In this document: piece after piece, positions 8,744 to 18,394 of the stretch | How the letters are laid out: each line of letters opens with the position of its first letter | Numbering within the stretch: the first letter of the stretch is position 1 | Assembly: GCF_001457775.1 (NCBI RefSeq) | Contig: NZ_CYSG01000009.1 | Span: 106,171 to 170,170, forward strand | Source of the DNA: Phaeobacter sp. CECT 5382 | GTDB lineage: Bacteria; Pseudomonadota; Alphaproteobacteria; Rhodobacterales; Rhodobacteraceae | DNA: 64,000 nt | Direction: 5' to 3' | Notes under the pieces: generated by a model | Told to the model about the DNA's origin: nothing | The model's database searches: none | Seen by the model: only the letters and a program-made list of their open reading frames with translations | Position numbers and translations under genes: made by a program

Positions 8744-10288
8744 TTACATGAAAGCATCCGGCGACGCAGCTTTCTTTTCGGCGACAAAGGCCTCCAGGGC
8801 CTCTTTGATCTCCGGGTCCAAAGCTGGAGCCTGATAATTGGACAACAAGTAATCAACCCGATTGGTCGCCAGCGCATAGGTATCGCGTCCGCCTTCTTCT
8901 TCCCAGGTTTCAAAGGGTTTGTAGTCCAGAAGATCAGACTTCCAGAAGGCGGTTTTGAAGTTCGCCTGGGTATGCGCGCAGCCCAGATAGTGCCCGCCCG
9001 GACCGACTTCGCGGATCGCGTCCATAGCCTGGGCCTCTTCTCCCATGTCAACGCCTTTGGCAAGACCGTGCAGCACGCCCAACTGGTCAGCGTCCATAAC
9101 GAATTTTTCAAAATCCGCCACCAGACCACCTTCAAGCCAGCCACAGGAGTGCAGCATGAAGTTCACCCCGGACAAAAGCCCCATGTTGAGCGAATTTGCG
9201 GTTTCATAGGCGGCCTGCGCATCAGGGAGCTTGGAGCCACAGAAGGAACCAGAAGACCGGAACGGCAGGTTCATGCGGCGCGCCAGCTGGCCCGCACCAT
9301 AGGTGATATGCGATGCTTCCGGGGTGCCAAATGTCGGCGCACCCGAATTCATGTCGATGGATGTCACCATCGCCCCAAAGATCGCAGGGGCGCCAGGACG
9401 CACCAACTGGCTATAGGCAACACCCGCCATGACCTCAGCAAGAACCTGGGTCAAGGTGCCCGCAATTGAAACCGGCGCCATGGCTCCACCCACGATAAAG
9501 GGCGAGATGATGCATGCCTGGTTATTGGCGGCATAGATCTCCAAGGAGCCCATCATCACATCGTCAAAGGTCATCGGCGAGTTGATATTGGTCAGCGAGG
9601 TCATCACGGTGTTGTTCTGTACGAACTCCTTGCCGAACAGAATCTCACACATATCAACCGAATCCTGCGCCCGGCTAGGCTCGGTCACTGACCCCATGAA
9701 AGGTTTGTCGCTGAGGGTCATATGCGCCAGCAGCATATCCAGGTGACGCTTGTTCACCGGAATATCCGTCGGCTCGCAGACGGTGCCGCCAGAGTGATGC
9801 AGCCATTTCGACATATAGGCGAGCTTCACGAACTTATTGAAGTCTTCCATGGTGGCGTAGCGGCGTCCGCCCTTGGCATCGCGCACAAAGGGCGGACCAT
9901 AAACAGGTGCAAGCACCATGTTTTTGCCACCGATAACCACCGATTTTTCGGGGTTGCGGGCATGCTGAGTGAATTCTGACGGTGCCGTAGCACAAAGCTT
10001 ACGCGCCAGCCCGCGCGGGATGCGCACGCGTTCGCCCTGCACATCCGCACCGGCATCACGCCAGCGCTGCAGCGCCGCGGGGTTATCGACGAAGTTAACA
10101 CCAACCTCTTCGAGGATGATGTCAGCATTGGCTTCAATGATCTCCAGCGCTTCGGTCGACAGAACTTCGAAGTTGGGGATATTGCGCTGAATGTACTTTG
10201 CGGTCTCGATCTTGATGCTGGTACGTTCTGCGCGACGAGCGGCGCCGCCGCCACCTCGGCTCCTACGACGTGGTGCTTCTTCAGCCAT
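8744..10288 (-). CDS. Trimethylamine methyltransferase (MttB) family protein, non-pyrrolysine
   Basis: A 514-residue protein of the MttB superfamily (COG5598). Methanogen MttB reads an in-frame amber codon as pyrrolysine. Here the frame is continuous, so this is a non-Pyl member, the group that contains glycine-betaine, proline-betaine and carnitine demethylases. These pass a methyl group to a corrinoid protein. The basic N-terminus (MAEEAPRRRSRGGGGAARRAERTS) precedes the TIM-barrel region. The ATG at 10288 follows AGAGGGCAG. No corrinoid protein or reactivase gene is next to it, so the partner must lie elsewhere. The open frame continues upstream antisense to guaA, but that part is spurious. 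Confidence 0.9.
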   Translation of the reverse strand: MAEEAPRRRSRGGGGAARRAERTSIKIETAKYIQRNIPNFEVLSTEALEIIEANADIILEEVGVNFVDNPAALQRWRDAGADVQGERVRIPRGLARKLCATAPSEFTQHARNPEKSVVIGGKNMVLAPVYGPPFVRDAKGGRRYATMEDFNKFVKLAYMSKWLHHSGGTVCEPTDIPVNKRHLDMLLAHMTLSDKPFMGSVTEPSRAQDSVDMCEILFGKEFVQNNTVMTSLTNINSPMTFDDVMMGSLEIYAANNQACIISPFIVGGAMAPVSIAGTLTQVLAEVMAGVAYSQLVRPGAPAIFGAMVTSIDMNSGAPTFGTPEASHITYGAGQLARRMNLPFRSSGSFCGSKLPDAQAAYETANSLNMGLLSGVNFMLHSCGWLEGGLVADFEKFVMDADQLGVLHGLAKGVDMGEEAQAMDAIREVGPGGHYLGCAHTQANFKTAFWKSDLLDYKPFETWEEEGGRDTYALATNRVDYLLSNYQAPALDPEIKEALEAFVAEKKAASPDAFM

Positions 10289-10552
10289 GATCTGCCCTCT
10301 TGAGGAATTGCGTTGCAAGACATTTAGCCCGCCCCCAAAGCCCTTCGCCGAAGGATAACGGCCAATCCGGTTGAAAAGCGACACATCCCCCGCATTTTTA
10401 GCCACAAACCAGCTCTGCATCTCTGCCAAAGGAACTACCGCCGCCTCTGGTGCGAGCGCCGAACGCAGCCTTCGCAATTTTTTGCGCCGCAGCTGGCGTT
10501 CACATCCATCTGTGCTCTTGCCAGATTGCCGTTCAGGGAATAAGAGCCAAAC

Positions 10553-12121
10553 ATGAGCCAGACATCCCATGACCGCCTTCTTATCATAGACTTTGGCAGC
10601 CAGGTTACGCAGCTTATTGCGCGCCGCCTGCGTGAGCTGAACGTCTATTGCGAAATTCACCCCTACCAGAACGTCACAATGGATTTTGTGCGCCAGTTGG
10701 CGCCCAAGGCCGTGATCTTTTCTGGTGGCCCAGACAGCGTGACCCGCGAGGGCAGCCCGCGCGTTCCTCAAGAAATCTTCGACTACGGCGTGCCGATCCT
10801 CGGCATCTGCTACGGCCAGCAGGTGATGATGCACCAGCTGGGTGGCAAGGTCGAAAGCGGCCACGGCACTGCCGAATTTGGTCGTGCCTATGTGAAACCC
10901 AGTGTCGCCTCGCTGCCGCTCCTTACAGGTTGGTTCGAAGACGACGAAGACCGCGAACAGGTCTGGATGAGTCACGGCGATCACGTCAGTGAAATCGCGC
11001 CAGGCTTTGAGGTCTACGGAACCTCGCCAAACGCGCCCTATGCCATCACGGCAGATGTAGCGCGCAATTTCTACGCGGTCCAGTTCCACCCGGAAGTGCA
11101 CCACACCCCCAATGGCGCCAAGCTCTATGAGAACTTTGTGCGCCTGGCCGGGTTTACCGGTGACTGGACTATGGGGCTTTACCGCGAACAGGCGATTGCT
11201 GCGATCCGTGAACAGGTCGGCGACAAAAAGGTGATTTGCGGCCTGTCCGGTGGCGTTGACAGCTCGGTCACAGCTGTGTTGCTGCACGAGGCCATTGGCG
11301 ACCAGCTGACATGTGTCTTTGTCGATCATGGTCTGCTGCGCAAAGGTGAGGCCGAAGAGGTCGTCACCATGTTCCGCGACAACTACAACATGCAGTTCAT
11401 CCACGCTGATGAACAGGAGTTGTTCCTCGGAGAGCTGGACGGACAATCCGACCCCGAGACCAAACGAAAAATCATCGGCAAGCTGTTCATTGACGTGTTC
11501 CAGAAACATGCCAATTCCATCGAGGGCGCCGAATTCCTGGCCCAGGGCACGCTTTACCCAGATGTGATTGAATCTGTGAGCTTCTCTGGCGGGCCTTCGG
11601 TCACCATCAAAAGCCACCACAACGTCGGCGGCCTCCCTGAAAAGATGGGCCTGAAACTGGTAGAACCGCTTCGCGAGCTGTTCAAAGATGAGGTGCGCGC
11701 CCTGGGGCGCGAGCTGGGACTGCCCGCCAGCTTCATCGGCCGTCACCCCTTCCCTGGCCCCGGCCTGGCCATTCGCTGCCCCGGTGAGATCACCCGCGAA
11801 AAGCTGGAGATCCTGCGCGAGGCGGATGCCGTCTATATCGACCAGATTCGCAAACATGGTCTGTATGATGATATCTGGCAGGCCTTTGTCGCCATCCTTC
11901 CTGTGCGCACCGTTGGCGTTATGGGCGACGGTCGCACCTATGATTTCGCCTGTGCGCTGCGCGCAGTGACATCGGTAGATGGCATGACTGCGGATTACTA
12001 TCCCTTCAGCCACGACTTCCTTGGTGAAACCGCAACCCGGATCATCAACGAAGTGAAGGGCATCAACCGCGTCACCTATGACATCACGTCGAAACCTCCG
12101 GGCACCATCGAATGGGAATGA
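10553..12121 (+). CDS. guaA: GMP synthase (glutamine-hydrolysing)
   Basis: A 522-residue two-domain enzyme converting XMP to GMP. The N-terminal class I glutamine amidotransferase domain has the nucleophile in GICYGQQ near residue 88 and the QFHPEVHH motif near 180. The ATP-pyrophosphatase domain starts with the P-loop LSGGVDSS near residue 230. The C-terminal dimerisation domain ends KPPGTIEWE, as in bacterial GuaA. The gene is alone, followed by a clear intrinsic terminator. Confidence 0.98.
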   Translation: MSQTSHDRLLIIDFGSQVTQLIARRLRELNVYCEIHPYQNVTMDFVRQLAPKAVIFSGGPDSVTREGSPRVPQEIFDYGVPILGICYGQQVMMHQLGGKVESGHGTAEFGRAYVKPSVASLPLLTGWFEDDEDREQVWMSHGDHVSEIAPGFEVYGTSPNAPYAITADVARNFYAVQFHPEVHHTPNGAKLYENFVRLAGFTGDWTMGLYREQAIAAIREQVGDKKVICGLSGGVDSSVTAVLLHEAIGDQLTCVFVDHGLLRKGEAEEVVTMFRDNYNMQFIHADEQELFLGELDGQSDPETKRKIIGKLFIDVFQKHANSIEGAEFLAQGTLYPDVIESVSFSGGPSVTIKSHHNVGGLPEKMGLKLVEPLRELFKDEVRALGRELGLPASFIGRHPFPGPGLAIRCPGEITREKLEILREADAVYIDQIRKHGLYDDIWQAFVAILPVRTVGVMGDGRTYDFACALRAVTSVDGMTADYYPFSHDFLGETATRIINEVKGINRVTYDITSKPPGTIEWE

Positions 12122-12150
12122 TCCCAGCCCGGCAGTGACCCCAAGAATAA

Positions 12151-12181
12151 AAGCCTCGGCGAAATCGCCGGGGCTTTTTTG
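12151..12181 (+). terminator. Rho-independent terminator of guaA
   Basis: An AAGCCTCGGCG arm, an AAAT loop and a CGCCGGGGCTT arm form a G/C-rich hairpin (one G-T pair), followed directly by TTTTTT. It lies 29 bp after the guaA stop. Confidence 0.92.
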
Positions 12182-12268
12182 TGTCGTAAAGGAAAACCAC
12201 TAATCCCGCGACCGGGCGTTGACCCCCAAGCAAATTCCCGCTCTCTGTAGAGCTTGAGGATAGTGCGC

Positions 12269-13231
12269 ATGTTTGCGCTCAGTGCCACGCCCTTGTGCCC
12301 CCCTTGTGAAAGCTCTCTTGTGAAAGCCCCAGCGACAATGACCAGTGAGACCCATATTCTGCGTGCTGCCCTGTGGATGCTGGGCGCGATCGGATCATTT
12401 TCAGCTATGGCCATTGCCGGGCGCGAGGCCGGATCGACGCTGGATACCTTTGAAATCATGACCTATCGTAGCCTTGTCGGCGTCGCGATTGTCGTTACCG
12501 TGATCACTGCAACAGGCAATTGGCACGCGATCAAAGGACAACGGCTGGGCCAGCATCTGATCCGCAATCTCGCCCATTTCACCGGGCAGAACCTGTGGTT
12601 CTTTGCAGTCACCATGATCCCGCTGGCGCAGGTCTTTGCGCTGGAGTTCACCTCGCCGCTTTGGGTCGTCGTGCTGTCACCGCTGATCCTTGGCGAGCGG
12701 TTGACACGCATTCGGGCCTTTTCGGCCATTTTGGGTTTTGTTGGCATTCTGATCGTCGCCCGCCCATCGCCTGACAGCCTGAACGCCGGTGTGATCACCG
12801 CAGCAAGCTGCGCCATTTTCTTTGCCCTCACCGTGATGTTCACCAAACGCCTGACCCGGCACGAGGGCATCGCCTCGATCCTGTTCTGGCTCACCTCCAT
12901 GCAGCTGGTCATGGGGCTTGTCATGTCCGGCTATGATGGTGTGATCGCCCTGCCGGATGTGACCACCCTGCCCTGGATCCTAACCATCGGTGTTGCCGGG
13001 CTTGCCGCACATTTCTGTTTTACCAAAGCGCTGTCTCTGGCGCCTGCAACGGCTGTTGTGCCGATAGATTTTGCCCGCCTGCCGGTCATCGCGATTCTGG
13101 CCATGCTGATCTACGACGAAGCTGTAGTGATCTGGACATTTGTCGGCGCAGCCGTGATCTTTGCAGCCAATTACCTCAATATTCTGGAGGCCGCGGGAAA
13201 GCTTGGCCGCAAAAGGCCTGCGTCTTCCTGA
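12269..13231 (+). CDS. EamA/DMT family transporter
   Basis: A 320-residue inner-membrane protein with two repeated EamA halves of about five hydrophobic segments each, as in drug/metabolite transporters (RhaT/YdcZ type). Visible segments include FFAVTMIPLAQVFALEFTSPLW and the C-terminal WTFVGAAVIFAANYLNI. The substrate is unknown; family members export metabolites or amino acids. I chose ATG 12269 because GAGGA lies 8 bp upstream. ATG 12338 (MTSETHILRAALW) starts closer to the first membrane span and may be the true start. Confidence 0.87.
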   Translation: MFALSATPLCPPCESSLVKAPATMTSETHILRAALWMLGAIGSFSAMAIAGREAGSTLDTFEIMTYRSLVGVAIVVTVITATGNWHAIKGQRLGQHLIRNLAHFTGQNLWFFAVTMIPLAQVFALEFTSPLWVVVLSPLILGERLTRIRAFSAILGFVGILIVARPSPDSLNAGVITAASCAIFFALTVMFTKRLTRHEGIASILFWLTSMQLVMGLVMSGYDGVIALPDVTTLPWILTIGVAGLAAHFCFTKALSLAPATAVVPIDFARLPVIAILAMLIYDEAVVIWTFVGAAVIFAANYLNILEAAGKLGRKRPASS

Positions 13232-13337
13232 CGGTTGTGCAACTGGTTGATGTGTCACAGGCTGGATCTCAAAGCGGAATTGACCTGCGCGTGCGACCGC
13301 ATTAGCTAGTCCAGACGCCAACAGGAAAGACCCGGAA

Positions 13338-14204
13338 ATGCTTTACAATAATGCACAGGACTGGCGCGATGCGCCGCAAAAACGCGTGTTGTTCTTTGGC
13401 ATGTCCGGACTGGGAAAAACCTATATCAGCAACATCCTACGCGGTGCTGGCAGCTGGTTTCACTATTCCATCGATTACCGGATCGGCACCCGCTACATGG
13501 GGGAATACATCGCCGATAACGCCAAGGCCGAAGCGATGAAAAACCCGTTTCTGCGCGATCTTCTATTGTCGGATTCGATCTACATCGGCTCTAATATCAC
13601 CTTTGAAAACCTGACCCCAGTTTCCTCATATCTTGGCAAGCCAGGGGATGAGACAAAGGGTGGGCTGCCAATAGACGAATATCACCGCCGTCAGGAACAG
13701 TTTCGACTGGCCGAAGTTCATGCCCTGTTGGATACCGAGTATTTCGCGGATCGCGCGACCCGGCTTTATGACTACCCTCATTTCATCTGCGACACAGGTG
13801 GATCCATCTGCGAATGGGTGGATGCCGATGACCCCAAAGACGTCATTCTCAGCGAGCTGTCCAAGACCTGCCTGATGGTCTGGATCAAAGGCGATGAAGC
13901 CCATAGCGAAGAGCTTATCCGCCGTTTTGACCGCGCGCCCAAACCGATGTCCTACCAACCTGAATTTCTACACAGGGTTTGGAAGCAGTATCTCGACGAA
14001 ATGGCGATTCCAGAGACGGATGTCGACCCGGATGCCTTTATCCGCTGGACCTATGCCCAGGCCCTAGCCCACCGGCAGCCGCGCTATGCGGCGATGGCAA
14101 AGAACTGGGGCGTCACCGTCAGTGCCGAACAAATCAGCCAGGTCAAAACCAGCGAAGATTTCGACCGGCTGATCGAAACCACATTGGACGCTAGGCAACA
14201 ATAA
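13338..14204 (+). CDS. P-loop ATPase of unknown function
   Basis: A 288-residue cytosolic protein. A Walker A motif, FFGMSGLGKTYIS, sits at about residues 19-31. ICDTGGSICEW near residue 154 could act as a sensor or second nucleotide-binding element, and CLMVWIKGD follows near 180. The layout resembles small kinase/ATPase folds such as adenylate or shikimate kinase relatives, but I recognise no specific family function. Its stop overlaps the 3' end of the opposite-strand coiled-coil gene by 14 bp. An AGGAAAGACCCGGAA leader gives a plausible ribosome-binding site. Confidence 0.75.
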   Translation: MLYNNAQDWRDAPQKRVLFFGMSGLGKTYISNILRGAGSWFHYSIDYRIGTRYMGEYIADNAKAEAMKNPFLRDLLLSDSIYIGSNITFENLTPVSSYLGKPGDETKGGLPIDEYHRRQEQFRLAEVHALLDTEYFADRATRLYDYPHFICDTGGSICEWVDADDPKDVILSELSKTCLMVWIKGDEAHSEELIRRFDRAPKPMSYQPEFLHRVWKQYLDEMAIPETDVDPDAFIRWTYAQALAHRQPRYAAMAKNWGVTVSAEQISQVKTSEDFDRLIETTLDARQQ

Positions 14205-14559
14205 CCAAGAGCGCCTTGGCGAGTTTCAATAGCTTGTCGGCTGCTGCAATCGCTTTGCTGGCATCTTCCAGATCCTTCAATCGCGTCTCTGCCTTCTTCA
14301 CCGCTTTTTTAAGACGCTTGGCCGGCGTTTCACTATCGGTTGGGCTGGTCAGGTGAACCCGCTGCGCATCCCGCAGCTTGTTCATGTATTTCAGGATCTG
14401 GTCAGATTTCTTCCGCGCCGCCTTTTGCTGCGCCAGATCTGGGCTTTCTTTGGCCAGGCGCTGCAATTTGCCGATGGCGGCAAAGCCCATATTGTAGAGA
14501 CGGATATAGTCTTTCAGCTTTCTGATTTCGGTTTTCTTTGACGCTTTCTTGCCCGCCAT
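14191..14559 (-). CDS. Lysine-rich coiled-coil protein, hypothetical
   Basis: A 122-residue, very basic protein (many KK and KKAR runs) predicted to be almost wholly helical, with heptad-like spacing (KRLKKAVKKAETRLKDLEDASKAI). There is no signal peptide. The function is unknown. A GGAGGGACTGAC ribosome-binding site precedes the ATG. It lies 18 bp downstream of the lipoprotein gene on the same strand, so the two are very likely one operon. Its 3' end overlaps the P-loop ATPase gene tail-to-tail. Confidence 0.7.
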   Translation of the reverse strand: MAGKKASKKTEIRKLKDYIRLYNMGFAAIGKLQRLAKESPDLAQQKAARKKSDQILKYMNKLRDAQRVHLTSPTDSETPAKRLKKAVKKAETRLKDLEDASKAIAAADKLLKLAKALLVIVA

Positions 14560-14577
14560 GTCAGTCCCTCCTCAGGC

Positions 14578-15504
14578 TCAGTTCACTTTCAGCGCTTCAA
14601 TGTCATTCAACAGGGCAATCAAGCCGTCGATATCGCCTGGCGTATTGACCTGCTTATGCAGCAGTTGCTGGGATTTCCACACCGCCAGAAGTGGTGCCGA
14701 ATGGCTGTTTTTCAGCCTCTTCGAATACCAGTTAAAACTTGCCTCATAATTCGCTACTGCCCGCCGATAGGACTGAATGCTGCCACTGTCTTTGGCGGTG
14801 GTCATCCGGCTATGCGCCTTGGCCAATCTGTTGGCGGCAACATTCAGACGATCCGAAGTTTCAAAATGCGCGATGAGTTCCGAGACGATCAACAAGATAT
14901 CGTCATGGGCCGTATTCACCAATTGTTTGACGATCCGGGCCCGCCTCGCCTCGACATATTTCCCAAGCAGAGAGCTCATCGGAGCGATCTCAGCCTTTTT
15001 TACCACGGCCCCCGAGGTCGCACCGGATGCCGCCTTAAATGCATTCAATGACCCCACCATGGAGGCGAAGTTTTCAGCCGTCCCCGGCCCGACCTTGGAA
15101 GCGTTGATTGCTTTGAGAACCTTTTCGTAGCTCCTGAGGGCCGCGAAGCCTTCGCTTGCATAGGCAGCCGTACCCCGCACCAAGGGCAGCGCGTAAGTGG
15201 CCCCCAGCACACACTTTCCAGGCTGAAACTCATCCTCGGCCCCCAGGCTGGTCACACCAAATGAGACGGCAATGCAATCAGTCGGGTAGTCATAGACCAA
15301 GGCCCGCGCCCGGATCTGGCGATCCTTTTCGCGCGCAGCTTCTGCCTGCACGCCTCGTGTCAGGCTCGGACCTGCTCTTTTGGTTGCAACCTTCAGACTG
15401 GAAGACAGGCTGGTCACGCCGTCAGTAATGTCGGGATAGGTACAGGCCCCGAGCGGAAATAGAGAAATTAGGGAAATCAATACGAAATGGTGAAACTGTC
15501 TCAT
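14578..15504 (-). CDS. Putative lipoprotein, hypothetical
   Basis: A 308-residue protein with a lipoprotein signal: a hydrophobic start (HFVLISLISLFPLGAC), with lipobox PLGAC and Cys21 as the lipidated residue. The mature part is mainly helical with repeated Ala/Lys-rich stretches, suggesting an extended periplasmic or outer-membrane-anchored helical protein. No known domain is recognised. It is first in a two-gene unit with the coiled-coil gene. The pair could form an envelope-associated complex, but this is inference from adjacency only. Confidence 0.75.
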   Translation of the reverse strand: MRQFHHFVLISLISLFPLGACTYPDITDGVTSLSSSLKVATKRAGPSLTRGVQAEAAREKDRQIRARALVYDYPTDCIAVSFGVTSLGAEDEFQPGKCVLGATYALPLVRGTAAYASEGFAALRSYEKVLKAINASKVGPGTAENFASMVGSLNAFKAASGATSGAVVKKAEIAPMSSLLGKYVEARRARIVKQLVNTAHDDILLIVSELIAHFETSDRLNVAANRLAKAHSRMTTAKDSGSIQSYRRAVANYEASFNWYSKRLKNSHSAPLLAVWKSQQLLHKQVNTPGDIDGLIALLNDIEALKVN

Positions 15505-15584
15505 CTCAAATCAGCCTAACGTCAAAGTAATTCACCCCTCAATGTACTCCACCTTTGGTTTATCTTCAATTGTCACGATCGCTT

Positions 15585-15613
15585 GCGCACCCTAGCAATC
15601 TTGCAGGGCGCGC
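15585..15613 (+). promoter_or_regulatory. Stable hairpin in the metA leader
   Basis: Arms GCGCACCC/GGGCGCGC (one mismatch) enclose GCAA-TC-TTGC, giving a two-part hairpin 39 bp before the metA start. It lies where alphaproteobacterial metA genes often carry SAM-II riboswitches, but the SAM-II core (UGAUUU... with a GCUAAA 3' element) is not visible, so I do not call it SAM-II. Confidence 0.4.
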
Positions 15614-15651
15614 GGTATCTAAGGCCAAAATCCCAATCGAGCTGTTGCACA

Positions 15652-16569
15652 ATGCCCATCAAGATCCCTTCCGACCTGCCCGCCTATGACGTTCTGACGA
15701 ACGAGGGCGTCATGGTGATGTCGCCGGATCAGGCCGCGCGTCAAGACATTCGCCCGCTTCGGATTGGTCTGCTTAATCTGATGCCGAAAAAGATCCAGAC
15801 AGAGAACCAGTTCGCCCGTCTGATTGGTGCTACCCCTTTGCAGATCGAACTGACACTCATTCGGATGACAGAACATCAGACCCGCAACACCGCCGCCGAA
15901 CATATGGAAGAGTTCTACCATTCCTTTCAGGATGTTAAGGACCAGAAATTCGATGGGCTGCTGATTACCGGCGCGCCGATCGAGCATCTCCAATTTGACG
16001 ATGTCACCTATTGGCAGGAGCTTTGCGAGGTCTTTGACTGGACCCAGACCAATGTGCAGTCAACCTTTGGCGTCTGCTGGGGCGGCATGGCGATGATCAA
16101 CTACTTCCACGGGGTGCGCAAACACATGCTGGACCATAAGGCCTTTGGCTGTTTCCGGCATCAGAACCTTGCGCCAGCCTCTCCCTTTTTACGTGGGTTT
16201 TCTGATGACTGCGTCATTCCCGTTTCGCGCTGGACCGAGATAAAACAAGACGAAATCAGTGAAAGACCTAGGCTAAAAACCCTGCTTGGCAGTGACGAGG
16301 TCGGCCCCTGCCTGGTGCAGGACTGCGATCATCGCGCGCTCTATATCTTTAACCATTTCGAATATGACAGCGACACCCTAAAACAGGAATATGATCGTGA
16401 TGTCGCCAGTGGCACCGCGATCAACGTGCCGCAGAACTACTATCCTGATGATGATCCAAGCCGGGAGCCGCAGAACCGGTGGCGCAGCCATGCCCATCTG
16501 CTCTATGGCAACTGGATAAACGAGATTTATCAAACTACCCCCTATGACTTGAACGACATCGGAAGCTGA
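15652..16569 (+). CDS. metA: Homoserine O-acyltransferase MetA, predicted acetyl-CoA type
   Basis: A 305-residue enzyme, exactly the family length, for the first committed step of methionine synthesis. The nucleophile is Cys142 in [12 protein letters not shown]. His235 and Glu237 correspond to the catalytic dyad in the IFNHFEYD region. The specificity position 111 is Glu (ITGAPIE). In the MetA family Glu111 marks acetyl-CoA use and Gly111 succinyl-CoA use, so O-acetylhomoserine is the predicted product. ATG 15652 ([10 protein letters not shown]) is the family start; an upstream in-frame start at 15583 would run through the leader hairpin. Confidence 0.95.
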   Translation: MPIKIPSDLPAYDVLTNEGVMVMSPDQAARQDIRPLRIGLLNLMPKKIQTENQFARLIGATPLQIELTLIRMTEHQTRNTAAEHMEEFYHSFQDVKDQKFDGLLITGAPIEHLQFDDVTYWQELCEVFDWTQTNVQSTFGVCWGGMAMINYFHGVRKHMLDHKAFGCFRHQNLAPASPFLRGFSDDCVIPVSRWTEIKQDEISERPRLKTLLGSDEVGPCLVQDCDHRALYIFNHFEYDSDTLKQEYDRDVASGTAINVPQNYYPDDDPSREPQNRWRSHAHLLYGNWINEIYQTTPYDLNDIGS

Positions 16570-16710
16570 CGCCTGTATCATAAGGTGGCAGCCAGCCTTC
16601 GGCTCTTTCAGTACCAACTGAAAGAATTGGTCATGGTTACGTGAGTAAAAGCGATTCACATTTCACCACGCCTTGCCCTATAAAGGGCTGAGGACAGGAG
16701 TGTTTTGACC

Positions 16711-17580
16711 ATGAAACTGCCATTTGACGGCGCCATCAGTCGCTATTTCAAAAAAGAAGCCCCCGCGGAAATCATGACGGCAATCAAAGCCTCCGATAAA
16801 GATGATATCCTCGCGCCCAGCTTTCCCTATAAAGACAGGATGGGCCGAAAGGCATATGAACAGGATCTCGAAGCACTCCAGGTGGAACTGGTCAAAATGC
16901 AAGCCTGGGTCAAGGCCTCTGGCGCTCGGGTTGCCGTGGTCTTTGAAGGCCGAGATGCTGCCGGAAAAGGCGGCACAATCAAGCGGTTCCGCGAAAATCT
17001 CAACCCGCGCGGTGCCCGGGTTGTGGCTCTTGCCAAACCCACCGAGGCAGAGCAGAGCCAATGGTACTTCCAGCGCTATGTCAACCAGCTGCCCTCGGGC
17101 GGGGAGATCACCTTTTTCGACCGCAGCTGGTACAATCGCGGGGTTGTCGAACATGTCTTTGGCTTTTGCACGCCAGATCAGCGGGCGCATTTCTTTCGCC
17201 AGGTTGGCGGTTTTGAGGAAGCTCTTGTTGATGACGGCATCCTATTGTTCAAATTCTGGCTCAACGTTGGGCGCGCCGAACAGCTGCGCCGCTTTCTGTC
17301 GCGCGAAAGCGATCCTTTGAAACAGTGGAAGCTGAGCCCGATTGACGTCAAAGGTCTGGCCAAATGGGATCAGTATTCCCAGGCGATTTCCGAAACCCTG
17401 AACCGCAGCCACAGCGACGTGGCACCTTGGAAAATCATCCGTTCGGATGACAAACGCCGGGCCCGGCTCGCCGCTATCCGCACTGTGCTGCACGGTGTCG
17501 ATTATGACAACAAGGACGCCAAGGCAATCGGCCCTATCGACGCTGACATTTGCGGTGGACCGGACATCTGGGATGTCTAA
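16711..17580 (+). CDS. ppk2: Polyphosphate kinase 2 family protein
   Basis: A 289-residue single-domain PPK2, which uses polyphosphate to phosphorylate nucleoside diphosphates (or the reverse). Walker A is [16 protein letters not shown] at about residues 78-93. The lid/Walker B region has [18 protein letters not shown], typical of class I PPK2, and KWKLSPID-type and [13 protein letters not shown] segments follow. The ATG at 16711 is preferred, with GGAG 10 bases upstream; a TTG two codons earlier is possible. The last 8 bp overlap the start of a TetR-family gene, so the two are co-translated. Confidence 0.94.
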   Translation: MKLPFDGAISRYFKKEAPAEIMTAIKASDKDDILAPSFPYKDRMGRKAYEQDLEALQVELVKMQAWVKASGARVAVVFEGRDAAGKGGTIKRFRENLNPRGARVVALAKPTEAEQSQWYFQRYVNQLPSGGEITFFDRSWYNRGVVEHVFGFCTPDQRAHFFRQVGGFEEALVDDGILLFKFWLNVGRAEQLRRFLSRESDPLKQWKLSPIDVKGLAKWDQYSQAISETLNRSHSDVAPWKIIRSDDKRRARLAAIRTVLHGVDYDNKDAKAIGPIDADICGGPDIWDV

Positions 17581-18190
17581 ACGCGGGTATCACCATGGCA
17601 ATCTTCGCCAGGCTCTTGTTGAGGCTGCCCTAAGCCTGATCGAAGTAAAAGGCCCGACTGGTTTCACCCTTTCCGAGGCCGCCAAACAGGCCGGTGTCAC
17701 CCCGGCTGCTGTCTATCGGCACTTTGAAGGGCGCGAAGATCTGATTGCGGAAGCCGCGCGTCAGGGATTTTTGATGTTCGCGGATCTGATGCAGCATGCC
17801 TATGACAAGTATCAACCCTCGGCTCTGGCTGCGTTTGAGGCCACCGGTCGGGCCTATCTGGCCTTTGCCCGCAAACATCCCGGCCACTATATAGCCATGT
17901 TCGAAAGCGGTATTTCGGTGAACCGCACGCCGGAGCTGGCCAACGCCGCCCATCGTGCGCGCAGCATTCTGGAACTTGCGGCCGATGACCTGAGCCAACA
18001 CATTCCAGAGGACAAGCGCCCGCCGGCCTCGATGTTTTCCGCACATATTCTGGCAATGAGCCACGGCGTGGTCGAGCTCTACGCCCGCAACACTCCAGGA
18101 GCCACCTCACCATTTCCTCCGGAAGAGTTGCTGGAAACCGGCATTGGCATCTATCTGCGCGGTCTGGGATTGATCGAACCTGATAAGTAA
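17573..18190 (+). CDS. TetR/AcrR family regulator
   Basis: A 205-residue regulator. The N-terminal TetR HTH is at about residues 5-55: [16 protein letters not shown], then [22 protein letters not shown]. The C-terminal ligand domain contains [20 protein letters not shown], as in WHG-type TetR members. The ATG lies inside the end of ppk2, giving an 8-bp overlap and suggesting the regulator is made with, and may control, ppk2. The effector is unknown. Confidence 0.9.
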   Translation: MSKRGYHHGNLRQALVEAALSLIEVKGPTGFTLSEAAKQAGVTPAAVYRHFEGREDLIAEAARQGFLMFADLMQHAYDKYQPSALAAFEATGRAYLAFARKHPGHYIAMFESGISVNRTPELANAAHRARSILELAADDLSQHIPEDKRPPASMFSAHILAMSHGVVELYARNTPGATSPFPPEELLETGIGIYLRGLGLIEPDK

Positions 18191-18329
18191 TGTCGCAGGC
18201 CTCCTCTGTCACTAGAGACAAGAGCAGCGGCGTTGGAGCCGTCGGGTTCACGCCACTTATAGTGATAGTGCACGCCATTGGTACACAGGACTTTAGCGCA
18301 CAGGACTTTGCAAGTCGGGAGACGACAAA

Positions 18330-18366
18330 CAAAACGGCCCTAGTAGAGACCAGAGCCGTCTGTTTT
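18330..18366. terminator. Weak bidirectional terminator-like hairpin
   Basis: Between the convergent TetR and acetyltransferase genes, an A-rich run leads into ACGGC, a loop, then GCCGT and a CTGTTTT run. The stem is only about 5-6 bp, so this is tentative. Confidence 0.35.
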
Positions 18367-18394
18367 AGAGTGTGTTGTTACTTTGGCGCGGATA

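Noticed and set aside
8744..10288. Pyrrolysine-dependent MttB
   Set aside because: There is no in-frame amber codon in the gene.
10289..12013. Long minus-strand open frame (about 575 codons) continuing upstream of the MttB homologue and antisense to guaA
   Set aside because: guaA is a clear full-length gene on the other strand. The antisense frame has no family features, and the MttB homologue has its own start and ribosome-binding site at 10288. High-GC codon bias commonly leaves such frames open.
15541..15651. SAM-II riboswitch before metA
   Set aside because: The position is right but the conserved core and pseudoknot sequences are not visible. Only a simple hairpin is supported.
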